DNA from: Brevibacillus_H sp049846925
GTDB taxonomy: Bacteria; Bacillota; Bacilli; Brevibacillales; Brevibacillaceae
Length of the DNA stretch: 64,000 nucleotides
NCBI RefSeq assembly: GCF_049846925.1
Contig: NZ_JBNCMT010000024.1
Coordinates: forward strand, 26,452 to 90,451
Reading direction: 5' to 3'
Part shown: in pieces, positions 25,205-33,315 of the stretch
Numbering within the stretch: position 1 is the first letter of the stretch
Layout of the letters: each line of letters opens with the position of its first letter
Translations under genes and position numbers: made by a program
Notes under the pieces: generated by a model
What the model saw: the letters and a program-made list of their open reading frames with translations, nothing else
Database searches by the model: none
What the model was told of the DNA's origin: nothing

Positions 25205-27085
25205 ATGATGAGTAAAGTACTGTCAATTGGCGCAGGGTTAGCCCTAGGGGTTGTTGCTTCTGCTGTCTTCTTTGGTAATTTTTCTCCAAAACCAGGCGGT
25301 GCGGCAGGTAATAACACTGCTGCAGCCTCCAGCGCTGCCCAAAAAGTCTATGTTCCTTTTGGTCAAAAGGATGAATATTATTTGTTTGCCTCTGGTGGAC
25401 ACTCCGGACAACTTTTTGTCTATGGAATCCCCTCCATGAGACGCATACGGACAGTTCCACTCTTTGGATACGATTCAGCGACTGGTCATGGGTGGGACAA
25501 GCATTCGAAGGATCAAATGGGTGGCTTTAGCTGGGGAGATTTCCATCATCCGGCTTTCTCGGAGACTGCTGGTGAATATGACGGAAAGTATATGTTTGCA
25601 ACGGATGTGGCAAACAACAGAGCGGCTGTCATGGATTTAAGCACGTTTGAAGTCGCTGATATGCTCCACGTGCCGAATACTGGCGGTCCACACTGTGCCG
25701 CATTTATAACACAGAATTCGGAGTATCTGTTCTTGCCGACTCGTTTCCCGATTCCACTCGGTCATGCTTATGCACCTTTAGAAGAGTTTTCTACCCGATA
25801 TAAGGGTGTAATGTCAGCAGTAACCTTTAATGAAAGCACCAAAAAGCTACAATTAGCTTATCAACTGATGCTCCCTCCTTGGTCATTTGACCTCTCTGAT
25901 GCGGGCAAAAAAGTATCGGGAGATTGGGCAGTAATGACTTCGTACAATACAGAAGAAGCTACAACCGAATGGGAAATCAACGCATCACAAAAAGAACGTG
26001 ACTACGTCGTTCTGTTCAACTGGAAAGAGCTTGAGAAAATGGCAAATACGCCAGGTCAGCATGATGTAATTGACGGCGTAAAAATGATTGACCCTTCCAA
26101 ACATAAAGGGGCCGTCTATCTGGTTCCATGCGCCAAATCTCCACACGGCGTTGACGTGACTCCCGACGGACGCAGATTCATAGCTTCCGGTAAGCTTGCA
26201 CCTGCTATGACGGTTTTCTCATTTGAAAAAGCATTTGATGCTGTGAAAAGCCAAAAATTTGCGGGAGATTTCAATGGAATTCCAATCCTTGATTACAATT
26301 CTGTCATGGAGAGGGAAGTGAATCCTCCTAACGCTCTTGGCCCACTTCATACGCAATTTGACGACAAAGGCTTTGCCTATACAACCATGTTTATTTCTTC
26401 TGAAGTGGTGAAATGGAGTCCTGATAATGGTGAGGTTGCTGATCGCATTGCTGTTCAATACTCTCCTGGTCATTTAGTCGCTGCTGAGGGTGATTCTGTC
26501 AGTCCCGATGGGAAATATCTCGTTTCGCTTAATAAAATTGCCAAAGACAGTTATCTATCTGTTGGCCCCTCCCATCCAGAATCCATGCAGTTGATCGATC
26601 TGACCGGACCCAAAATGGAAATAATCTTTTCATCACCCGTTGATCCAGAGCCACACTATGCGCAGATCATCAAAGCTGACAAGCTGAAGCCGGTTGTAGT
26701 CTTTCCGAAAGATGAAGCGAGAGCCGGAAGTGTGTGGGATCAGAAGAAAGCACGAGTGGAACGAAGCGGAAATGTCGTGAACATTTATGGAACCGCCATG
26801 CGATCCAAGTTCATCTTTGATGCGACTTCTCCACGAAAAGACGTAGTCACCGTGCGTCAAGGTGATCGTGTCGCCTTCCACCTAACGAACATTGATCTCG
26901 ATCAGGATATAACTCATGGTTTCGGGATCAACGCCTATAATCAGACGATGGAGGTTCAGCCAGGACAGACGAAAACCATTGAATTCGTCGCCGACAAAGC
27001 TGGCAGCTTCCCCATATATTGCACCAACTTCTGCTCTGCCCTACACCAAGAGATGATGGGATACTTACTGGTGCAGCCACGATAG
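25205..27085 (+). CDS. nosZ: nitrous oxide reductase, clade II (Sec-dependent)
   Basis: About 626 residues. A Sec-type signal (SKVLSIGAGLALGVVASAVFF) without twin arginines identifies the clade II form. A seven-bladed propeller with CuZ ligands follows: WGDFHHPAFSE, NTGGPHCAAF, CAKSPHGVDV, LGPLHTQFDD, SPGHLVAAEGD and VGPSHPESMQLIDL. The C-terminal cupredoxin domain has the CuA motif CTNFCSALHQEMMG, preceded by DLDQDITHGFGI. It reduces N2O to N2 outside the membrane. ATG 25205 follows GGGAGGTCACCTT, and the longer frame to 25151 lies inside nosC. A terminator follows the stop. Confidence 0.97.
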   Translation: MMSKVLSIGAGLALGVVASAVFFGNFSPKPGGAAGNNTAAASSAAQKVYVPFGQKDEYYLFASGGHSGQLFVYGIPSMRRIRTVPLFGYDSATGHGWDKHSKDQMGGFSWGDFHHPAFSETAGEYDGKYMFATDVANNRAAVMDLSTFEVADMLHVPNTGGPHCAAFITQNSEYLFLPTRFPIPLGHAYAPLEEFSTRYKGVMSAVTFNESTKKLQLAYQLMLPPWSFDLSDAGKKVSGDWAVMTSYNTEEATTEWEINASQKERDYVVLFNWKELEKMANTPGQHDVIDGVKMIDPSKHKGAVYLVPCAKSPHGVDVTPDGRRFIASGKLAPAMTVFSFEKAFDAVKSQKFAGDFNGIPILDYNSVMEREVNPPNALGPLHTQFDDKGFAYTTMFISSEVVKWSPDNGEVADRIAVQYSPGHLVAAEGDSVSPDGKYLVSLNKIAKDSYLSVGPSHPESMQLIDLTGPKMEIIFSSPVDPEPHYAQIIKADKLKPVVVFPKDEARAGSVWDQKKARVERSGNVVNIYGTAMRSKFIFDATSPRKDVVTVRQGDRVAFHLTNIDLDQDITHGFGINAYNQTMEVQPGQTKTIEFVADKAGSFPIYCTNFCSALHQEMMGYLLVQPR

Positions 27086-27095
27086 TAGTTATTGG

Positions 27096-27128
27096 AAAGA
27101 CTGTTGAGCTTACAATCAACAGTCTTTT
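27096..27128 (+). terminator. terminator between nosZ and nosB
   Basis: AAAGACTGTTGA and TCAACAGTCTTTT form a 12-bp stem with a short loop and a T-rich tail. It lies before nosB, so nosB is transcribed by read-through or from its own promoter. Confidence 0.8.
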
Positions 27129-27186
27129 ACTTTTGAATGATGTTGTCATGTGGAGGAAACCCTATCTTGTGAGGATGGTGAGATGA

Positions 27187-27762
27187 ATGTCAACCAACAA
27201 GCTCTCTGTTCCTTCCATGATTTCCATCGTGTTGGCTGCACTGCTTATAGCCGGCTCCATTTTCTTACCTTGGTGGGGTATGAAATTCTTTGCTCCACAA
27301 TACCCAGAAGGCCTAGACATTATTGTTTATCCAAACAAATTAGCAGGCCAAATCGATATTGTAAATGGTCTCAATCATTACATTGGTATGAAGCCGTTTA
27401 GTGAAGACACATTTCCTGAACTTGATTACCTGCCTTATCTGATTGGCGGGTTGGCCGTACTGACACTGCTCGTCGCTTTTTTACGCAAGAAGTCCTTTCT
27501 GCTCGGGCTTATATTGCTTTTTGTCATCGGAGGTGCTTTGGGCATCTGGGATATGTACCGCTGGCTGGCTTCTTTTGGTACCGAGTTGGATCCTCGTGCT
27601 CCGATCAAGATTCCTCCTTTTGTTCCGCCGATCATTGGGAAAAACACACTTGCAAACTTTGTCACACACAGTTACTTCACAACCGGCGCCTATTTGATTG
27701 GTTTGGCTTTTCTACTCCTGCTCTTTCCCCTGTTTATCGATAACCGGAAAAAACAACACTAA
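27187..27762 (+). CDS. NosB-type membrane protein
   Basis: A 191-residue protein with four transmembrane helices (about 12-28, 85-100, 107-123 and 165-185) and an extracytoplasmic loop that contains conserved-looking aromatic and Pro residues (FLPWWGMKFF, DPRAPIKIPPFVPP). Gram-positive and other clade II nos clusters carry a membrane gene, nosB, directly after nosZ. Its position and topology match that gene, but the precise role is unknown. GAGGATGGTGA lies before the ATG. The assignment rests partly on synteny. Confidence 0.7.
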   Translation: MSTNKLSVPSMISIVLAALLIAGSIFLPWWGMKFFAPQYPEGLDIIVYPNKLAGQIDIVNGLNHYIGMKPFSEDTFPELDYLPYLIGGLAVLTLLVAFLRKKSFLLGLILLFVIGGALGIWDMYRWLASFGTELDPRAPIKIPPFVPPIIGKNTLANFVTHSYFTTGAYLIGLAFLLLLFPLFIDNRKKQH

Positions 27763-27821
27763 CAGGTTGCCGCATAGGTATTCATTGCTCAAAGCAAACT
27801 ACTAGCAGGGAGGTTTTGATC

Positions 27822-28409
27822 ATGAAAAAACAGCGTATGAGCAACATCGTAACTAACCTTTTCGTTCCTGTGATACTTGTTGGTCTAACTGGTTGTGCCA
27901 ATTACGGTGCTCAACCGAATGTTCCAGCGCAGCCAAATCAAGCTCAGATTCAAAGTGCGCAAGTGAAGAATGCACCAATCACTCGCAATAACATGAATCC
28001 GGGTGCTCCCTCTGTTGATCAACCCTATGTGCATAATTATGATGGGACCTACAATGGAACCAGACCAAATACGTATACAGAGCAGGATGTCCGATCAGCA
28101 GAACTTCTCTCTCGTCGAGTCACACAAATTGCCAAGTCAGTATCAGGAGTAAACAGTGCCCAAGCTGTTGCTCAAGGAATTGACGTCGTCATTGGTGTTG
28201 ATGCAGGTGGGCATAACCCGTCAATTGAACGGCAAGTTCATCATAAAGTGAAAGCAGCAGAGCCTGGCTATAATATTTATGTAACAACTGATCCCGATCT
28301 GCAAAATCGCGTCCGTACACTGTTTACCGCAATGACGAACGTACGGCATGGACAAATTACACACGGAATCAGCGGTATCATTTATGAGATGGGACGGAAA
28401 AGCAGATAA
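27822..28409 (+). CDS. YhcN/YlaJ-family sporulation lipoprotein
   Basis: About 195 residues with a lipoprotein signal ending VGLTGC, a low-complexity Gln/Asn/Pro linker of about 70 residues, and a C-terminal YhcN/YlaJ domain (RRVTQIAKSVSGVNSAQAV, DVVIGVDAG, GYNIYVTTDPDLQNRVR). Family members sit in the spore inner membrane or cortex of Bacillota and influence germination. GGGAGGTTTTGATC precedes ATG 27822. There is no obvious tie to the nos genes beyond position, so it may be a bystander. The gene supports assignment of the window to a spore-former. Confidence 0.85.
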   Translation: MKKQRMSNIVTNLFVPVILVGLTGCANYGAQPNVPAQPNQAQIQSAQVKNAPITRNNMNPGAPSVDQPYVHNYDGTYNGTRPNTYTEQDVRSAELLSRRVTQIAKSVSGVNSAQAVAQGIDVVIGVDAGGHNPSIERQVHHKVKAAEPGYNIYVTTDPDLQNRVRTLFTAMTNVRHGQITHGISGIIYEMGRKSR

Positions 28410-28462
28410 GAAAACCCACCCGATACAAGCTTATGCTGGCATTTGGCGGGCAACAAACTTCA

Positions 28463-28499
28463 CCCCCCGTACATGAGCTGTGCGGGGATTCGTCTTTTT
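28463..28499. terminator. probable terminator between convergent genes
   Basis: CCCCG and CGGGG pair across a 13-base loop (ACATGAGCTGTG region) and are followed by TCGTCTTTTT on the plus strand. The stem is short, so termination of the yhcN-like transcript is likely but not certain. Confidence 0.55.
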
Positions 28500-28515
28500 A
28501 TCGCAAATGTATCAC

Positions 28516-30711
28516 CTATAATCGGATTCGTTTTAAACGCAAGGAATTGAGTACAACAGAAATAGAACTGAGTGCCATCGCACCACCAGCAACCCAAGGA
28601 GCCAAAAAACCAAGCATGGTGACCGGAATAGCAATCGTATTGTAGGCAAGTGCCCAAAACAAATTTTGCTTGATATTGACTAGCGTCTTTTGACTAATCA
28701 AAAATGAATCGGCAACACCATGCAAATCGCCATGCATAACTAGAATGTCTGCTGCCTCTATTGCAACATCTGTTCCTGTCCCAACTGCAATGCCGATATC
28801 CGCTAACGCTAATGCCGGTGCATCATTGACACCATCACCGACCATAGCGACAACTCTGCCTCGCCGTCTCAACTGGTGAATAATACTGGCTTTCTCGGTT
28901 GGTAGGACACCAGCGTATACTTTGGAAACACCGATTTGTTTTGCTATATGTGCAGCCGTTCGTTCATTATCCCCTGTAACCATGATTACTTCTTTTCCGA
29001 GCTTTTGCAGTCGCTCAATCGCAGCTTCCGAACTGTCTTTTACGGTATCGGAAAGTGCAATCATGCCTGCGAACTGGCGATTAATGGCTACATAAATGAC
29101 CGTTTTACCTGCCTGCTCATACGTATTAGCAAGTAATGCTCCCTCTTGTACAGCAATCCCATTTTCCACCATCAAGCGGTGTGATCCAATCAGCATTTCT
29201 TTTTCCATGACGGTAGCTTTCATCCCATATCCGGGCAATGCTTCACATTGGGTGATCATTGGTAATTTCAGTCGGTTGTCCGTTGCAAATTGAACGACGG
29301 CAGATGCTAATGGATGTTCAGAGCCTTTTTCAGCAGCAGCCACGAACTGTAGAAATGTGTGTTTCCCCCACTCATTTTTTGCCACGTGAACGTCTGTGAC
29401 TTCCGGTTTTCCTTTCGTGATTGTACCCGTTTTATCAAAGATGACGGTATCGACCTTCTGAACAAGCTCCAGATGCTTCCCCTGTTTGAACAGAATTCCT
29501 GTTTTTGCGGCTCTGCCTGAACCGACTAAAATCGAGGTGGGAGTAGCCAATCCGAGTGCACAAGGACACGCAATAATTAGTACAGCCATTGCTCGCTCAA
29601 GAGCGATTCCGACAGTATGTGGTGTGAACAAATAAAACCAGGCGAGGAAAGTAATTGCGGCGATCGTTACGACAATCGGCACGAAAATTTCGGTCAATTC
29701 ATCTGCCATTCGTTGGATGGGAGCCTTCGATGCCTGTGCCTCTTCAACTATTCGGATGATTTGGGCCAAGGCCGTGTCTTTCCCAATCCGGGTTGCTCTA
29801 GCTTTTAACATCCCGTTTTGATTCATGGTTGCACCAGTAATCAGATCTCCCGCCCGCTTTTCAACAGGGAGGCTTTCACCCGTAAATACAGATTCATCTA
29901 CAAAGGAAGTTCCTTCCAATATTTGACCATCGGTGGGAACTTTTTCCCCTGGTCTGATGATAAAAATATCGCCTACCCGCAACTCATCAATCGGCACTGA
30001 GGTCATCTCTTGATTGCGAACCACCGTGACCGTTTTGGCTTGTAATTGATACAAGCTTTTGATGGCTTCCAGTGTTCTTCGCTTTGTCATGGCTTCCAAC
30101 AGTTTTCCAATGAGTAAAAAGGTAATGATCAAGGCACTTGTTTCATAATACAACGTCACATCATGAGCTTCCGCATCTTTGAAGGCAAATGTCATGTAGT
30201 GGCTGTAGAAGAAAGCTGACGACGTACTGAGTATAACAAGTACATCCATATTGGCGGTGCGGTTCCGTAGCGAGTTCCAAGCCCCTTCATAAAAGGTGCG
30301 GGCAATAACGAACTGAATGGGAAAGGTGATCGCCAACTGAAAAAACGGATTAGAAAACAGATCAGGTACCCAAATAAACGAGGTAAAAGAAAAATGAGTA
30401 GCCATTGACCAGAACAATGGGATCGACAGGAGTACCGCAAAGAGGCACCGAAGCGCAAGCCCCCTTATTTCCTTTTCTTGATCCCCCTGGACATCCTGTG
30501 TCGCGTGGTATCCCAATTTCTCTATTCGCTCTTTAATCACGAATTCATTCACTGTTTCCGGATTGTATTCAACGCGAGCTCTCTCCAAGGCATAGTTCAC
30601 CTGTATTACTTGTACACCCTCTACTTTCGTTACAACTTTCTCGATTCGGGTTGCACAGGCTGCACAGGTCATACCTCCAATTTGATAAGTCACATGAGCA
30701 GTTGTTGGCAC
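28516..30711 (-). CDS. copA: copper-exporting P1B-type ATPase (CopA-like)
   Basis: About 731 residues. One N-terminal heavy-metal domain carries GGMTCAACATRIEKV. There are eight membrane helices, with the CPCALGLATP metal site in helix 6, the TGES actuator loop (FTGESLPVEKR), the phosphorylated Asp in DKTGTITKG, the SEHPLASA His-Pro motif, and GDGVNDAPALALADIG. It moves Cu(I) across the membrane. GTG 30711 is preferred because AGGGGAG lies six bases upstream; TTG 30735 has no site. Only one metal domain is present, where many Bacillus CopA proteins have two. It may supply copper for NosZ assembly or only give resistance. Confidence 0.92.
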   Translation of the reverse strand: MPTTAHVTYQIGGMTCAACATRIEKVVTKVEGVQVIQVNYALERARVEYNPETVNEFVIKERIEKLGYHATQDVQGDQEKEIRGLALRCLFAVLLSIPLFWSMATHFSFTSFIWVPDLFSNPFFQLAITFPIQFVIARTFYEGAWNSLRNRTANMDVLVILSTSSAFFYSHYMTFAFKDAEAHDVTLYYETSALIITFLLIGKLLEAMTKRRTLEAIKSLYQLQAKTVTVVRNQEMTSVPIDELRVGDIFIIRPGEKVPTDGQILEGTSFVDESVFTGESLPVEKRAGDLITGATMNQNGMLKARATRIGKDTALAQIIRIVEEAQASKAPIQRMADELTEIFVPIVVTIAAITFLAWFYLFTPHTVGIALERAMAVLIIACPCALGLATPTSILVGSGRAAKTGILFKQGKHLELVQKVDTVIFDKTGTITKGKPEVTDVHVAKNEWGKHTFLQFVAAAEKGSEHPLASAVVQFATDNRLKLPMITQCEALPGYGMKATVMEKEMLIGSHRLMVENGIAVQEGALLANTYEQAGKTVIYVAINRQFAGMIALSDTVKDSSEAAIERLQKLGKEVIMVTGDNERTAAHIAKQIGVSKVYAGVLPTEKASIIHQLRRRGRVVAMVGDGVNDAPALALADIGIAVGTGTDVAIEAADILVMHGDLHGVADSFLISQKTLVNIKQNLFWALAYNTIAIPVTMLGFLAPWVAGGAMALSSISVVLNSLRLKRIRL

Positions 30712-30787
30712 GAAATACTCCCCTTTGTCGATCAACTAATGAGCTTATCCACTACCTACCATATGCCAGTCCGCTCCCTATTAGAAA

Positions 30788-30840
30788 TGGGAATCTCCCA
30801 CCGGATGGATGAATAGGCTAGTGATGGACAGTAACGTTAC
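30788..30840. promoter_or_regulatory. inverted repeats in the copA/FixH-like divergent region
   Basis: TGGGA-ATC-TCCCA (30788-30800) and the perfect palindrome GTAACGTTAC (30831-30840) lie between two divergent genes linked to copper. They may be operators; neither matches a known CsoR or CopY box with certainty. Confidence 0.35.
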
Positions 30841-30855
30841 ATTTGAGGTGAGCCG

Positions 30856-31275
30856 ATGCGAATCGATAAATCATTTCTCCTGCGATTGATGATGATCGTA
30901 ATTCCTCTCTTCATCCAATCCGCCTGTTCTTCTGCCCCAGCCGCAAAGTCCAATCAGGTGGTTACTAACGATCAGCGACATGTCATCCAAATTGATCTTC
31001 AACCGAATCCAGCCAAAATATTAAAAGAGAACATGCTGCACATCTCACTTCCAGCTTCACTTCAGCAAGAATTGAAGGAGAAGACAGTAAAAATCCAGCT
31101 TTCTATGCCGGGAATGGATCATGGAATATTGGAAGTGCAGGCAAAGCCAAACGAACAGGGCGAATATATTGCTCCTGTTACGCCTACCATGATCGGGGAT
31201 TGGAAAGCTGAACTGAGTATGGAAGGAAAAACCCAGACGATTACTGCTACCTTTGATTTCGATGCCGTCCGATAA
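30856..31275 (+). CDS. FixH/YtkA-like lipoprotein
   Basis: 139 residues. A signal peptide ends in the lipobox IQSACSS, followed by one beta-sandwich domain with VTNDQRHVIQIDLQPNP, LSMPGMDHG and APVTPTMIGDWKAEL. The last two motifs are characteristic of the YtkA/FixH group. Proteins of this group are linked to copper delivery or to cytochrome oxidase assembly, and the Met/His pair in PGMDHG could bind copper. GAGGTGAGCCG precedes the ATG. It is divergent from copA and convergent with the SafE-like gene, with one base between the two stops. Confidence 0.75.
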   Translation: MRIDKSFLLRLMMIVIPLFIQSACSSAPAAKSNQVVTNDQRHVIQIDLQPNPAKILKENMLHISLPASLQQELKEKTVKIQLSMPGMDHGILEVQAKPNEQGEYIAPVTPTMIGDWKAELSMEGKTQTITATFDFDAVR

Positions 31276-31276
31276 T

Positions 31277-31963
31277 TTACCACAGCCAAGGGTTTATGCT
31301 GGGGATCCAGCCGTTTAGCACCATTCCTCGGCAAATCGAGATGACGCCAATCAAACCAGCCATAATATTGGCTACGTATAAGACTTTATTGCGCAATGCA
31401 CGGCTGATCAGTTTGGAAAACAGCCCGATGAACACCAGAGCAGGCAGCGTACCGATCCCAAAAAACAGGAGAGTGAGTGTGCCCTCCAGCCAATCTCCCG
31501 TTGCTGCGGCTTTCATATGCATGGCGTAGGTCAATCCGCACGGGATAAAACCTAATAGCAGCCCGCTGATAAAAACAGGAATGACTCCTGTTTGTTTTTT
31601 GGTTCCTTCCAAAAACGAATGAATGACAGGTATTCGTATTGGGGTCCAGGCTGCGATGGGCAGAGCGTATTTACGATACACCCAGAGCAAAATAAAGAGC
31701 CCGCCCACAATGTTTGCGATCCCCTGTAACCCTACTACTTTACCTGCTGCATCGACGAACGAACCGATAAATCCCATAAATGCGCCCACAAACATGTAGG
31801 TAATGATCCGTCCACTATTGTAGGCCAGCATGGTTTGCATGACGGGTGCTGAAGATTGCAGCGTCCAGGTGCTGACGATGCCCCCACACATTCCGATACA
31901 GTGAGGTGCACTCAACAGACCCGTTAACAAGAGCAGCCCGTATTCATACACACTATTATCCAT
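31277..31963 (-). CDS. SafE/UreH-like transmembrane protein (copper-related)
   Basis: A 228-residue protein with six hydrophobic helices. It starts with LLTGLLSAPHCIGMCGGI, the signature of the sulfite exporter TauE/SafE-UreH transmembrane group related to DsbD. LGFIPCGLTYAMHM repeats the Pro-Cys-Gly motif in a later helix. Homologues carrying HCxGMCGG lie beside cytochrome oxidase and copper-handling genes, so a role in copper or thiol transport is plausible. AGGGAGGAGATTTGG precedes the ATG. With CopA and the FixH/YtkA-like protein it forms a small copper group next to nosZ. Confidence 0.8.
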   Translation of the reverse strand: MDNSVYEYGLLLLTGLLSAPHCIGMCGGIVSTWTLQSSAPVMQTMLAYNSGRIITYMFVGAFMGFIGSFVDAAGKVVGLQGIANIVGGLFILLWVYRKYALPIAAWTPIRIPVIHSFLEGTKKQTGVIPVFISGLLLGFIPCGLTYAMHMKAAATGDWLEGTLTLLFFGIGTLPALVFIGLFSKLISRALRNKVLYVANIMAGLIGVISICRGMVLNGWIPSINPWLW

Positions 31964-32029
31964 CCAAATCTCCTCCCTCTGTCCTCCTGTCTTCTTCCAA
32001 TGTAAGTGAAACCTTGTCTATTTATGAAT

Positions 32030-32068
32030 AAAAAACTCGACATGCCTCAAACGAGCCTGTCGAGTTTA
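32030..32068 (-). terminator. terminator of the mrfA-mrfB operon
   Basis: On the minus strand AAACTCGACA pairs with TGTCGAGTTT across the stop codon of mrfB and is followed by TTTATT. The stem is perfect over ten pairs. Confidence 0.85.
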
Positions 32069-33315
32069 TTTTCCAATCGAGTCAATCGTTTTTGAAAGGA
32101 GCTGGCCTCCGCTTTGGAAGTGTGGCGCAGTAAACGCCCTTTCATTTTCCACTGTTCAAACGCTTTTCTTGCAAAGTGGAGAGCAGCTTCATAATCTTTG
32201 TGATGGTGCTCGTAGATTTTCGCAATCTCGGTGTACACCTCATCCGACTGATAATTGGTATCCCGGATGACACTCTCCCACTGTTGCAAGGCCGAAGACA
32301 TCTTCTTTTGCTTTTTATACAGATGTCCAAGTGCTACCTTGGCTTTATTCTGTAGAGAATGTGAATCCTCCGCTACCTGCTGATAAATCTGACAGGCACG
32401 CTCATCTTCTCCAACCGCTTCATACCAGCGGGCGATTTCGAAACGCTCTTCTACTGACATGTCCTCATTGTCTGTTTCCAATAGCAGCTTGGAGATATGA
32501 ATGTATAACGAAATCAAAGATAATACGTCCAGTTCATTATGCACAAGCACTCCTGCAATACCCTCTGGATTTTTATCGGTGAGATAATCGAAGTAGAGAA
32601 TAGGAGCCATGTGTCCAGGTACATCCTCTTTTCTCCGAATACCCAGCTTTACTTGCTCCAGAATTGACAGTCGACATGAAGGAAGCTCGTCTTTCCACAA
32701 TCGTCTCGCTCCATGGAGCAAATCGTAGTGCTCGAATGTCGGCAACTCGGGAACTTCATCACGCAGCAAAGTATGTCTTGTTTTCACCTGTGGCCAATCG
32801 AAGGATTTGCCATTGAAAGTAACGAGGTGGGTGGACTGCTTCGCCTCTGGCAAAAATGACTGATACAACATGGCTTCTGCATGGGGTGCAGCCAGGAAAT
32901 GCTGACGGACAACAACTGCATCTGGTTCAACACGGCTATAGCCGAGTAAAAAAATCGTGTTGCCTACTCCCCCATGCAATCCAGTCGTCTCGGTATCAAA
33001 GAATAACAGTTCCTCTGCCTTTCGTTTGGCTGAGGATAATGGGTGATTTGCAGGATGAGAATCCCAAGCAGACATCACGTCATGCAGCTCCGAAAAACGA
33101 TACCGCCCATACTGATAATCAAGCGGATAGCGAACTTCCCGAATCATGATGTATTCATCCAATTGTCCGTATGGCTTTGCTTGCAGTTCAGACCACTTTT
33201 CGATAAAAGGCACATCCCATGTAAGATCGGGCTCAGCTTGTTGACTGAGATTCACTGGTGCTGCTTCCAATGACAAGTGACTTTTCATTCGGTTCAGCTT
33301 GTTTTTAAGTGACAT
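32047..33315 (-). CDS. mrfB: MrfB-like exonuclease (RNase H-like DnaQ fold, YprB family)
   Basis: About 422 residues. The RNase H-like exonuclease core shows FFDTETTGLHGGVGNTIFLLG (first acidic pair), LVTFNGKSFDWP and HNELDVLSL, which are the metal-binding DEDD-type residues. The C-terminal half holds helical TPR-like repeats (RFEIARWYEAVGEDERACQIYQ and onward). In B. subtilis MrfB works with MrfA to repair mitomycin C lesions independently of UvrABC. ATG 33315 (MSLKN) is used; AGGGGGT lies nine bases upstream. The gene overlaps the end of mrfA by about ten bases. Confidence 0.88.
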   Translation of the reverse strand: MSLKNKLNRMKSHLSLEAAPVNLSQQAEPDLTWDVPFIEKWSELQAKPYGQLDEYIMIREVRYPLDYQYGRYRFSELHDVMSAWDSHPANHPLSSAKRKAEELLFFDTETTGLHGGVGNTIFLLGYSRVEPDAVVVRQHFLAAPHAEAMLYQSFLPEAKQSTHLVTFNGKSFDWPQVKTRHTLLRDEVPELPTFEHYDLLHGARRLWKDELPSCRLSILEQVKLGIRRKEDVPGHMAPILYFDYLTDKNPEGIAGVLVHNELDVLSLISLYIHISKLLLETDNEDMSVEERFEIARWYEAVGEDERACQIYQQVAEDSHSLQNKAKVALGHLYKKQKKMSSALQQWESVIRDTNYQSDEVYTEIAKIYEHHHKDYEAALHFARKAFEQWKMKGRLLRHTSKAEASSFQKRLTRLENKLDRLV

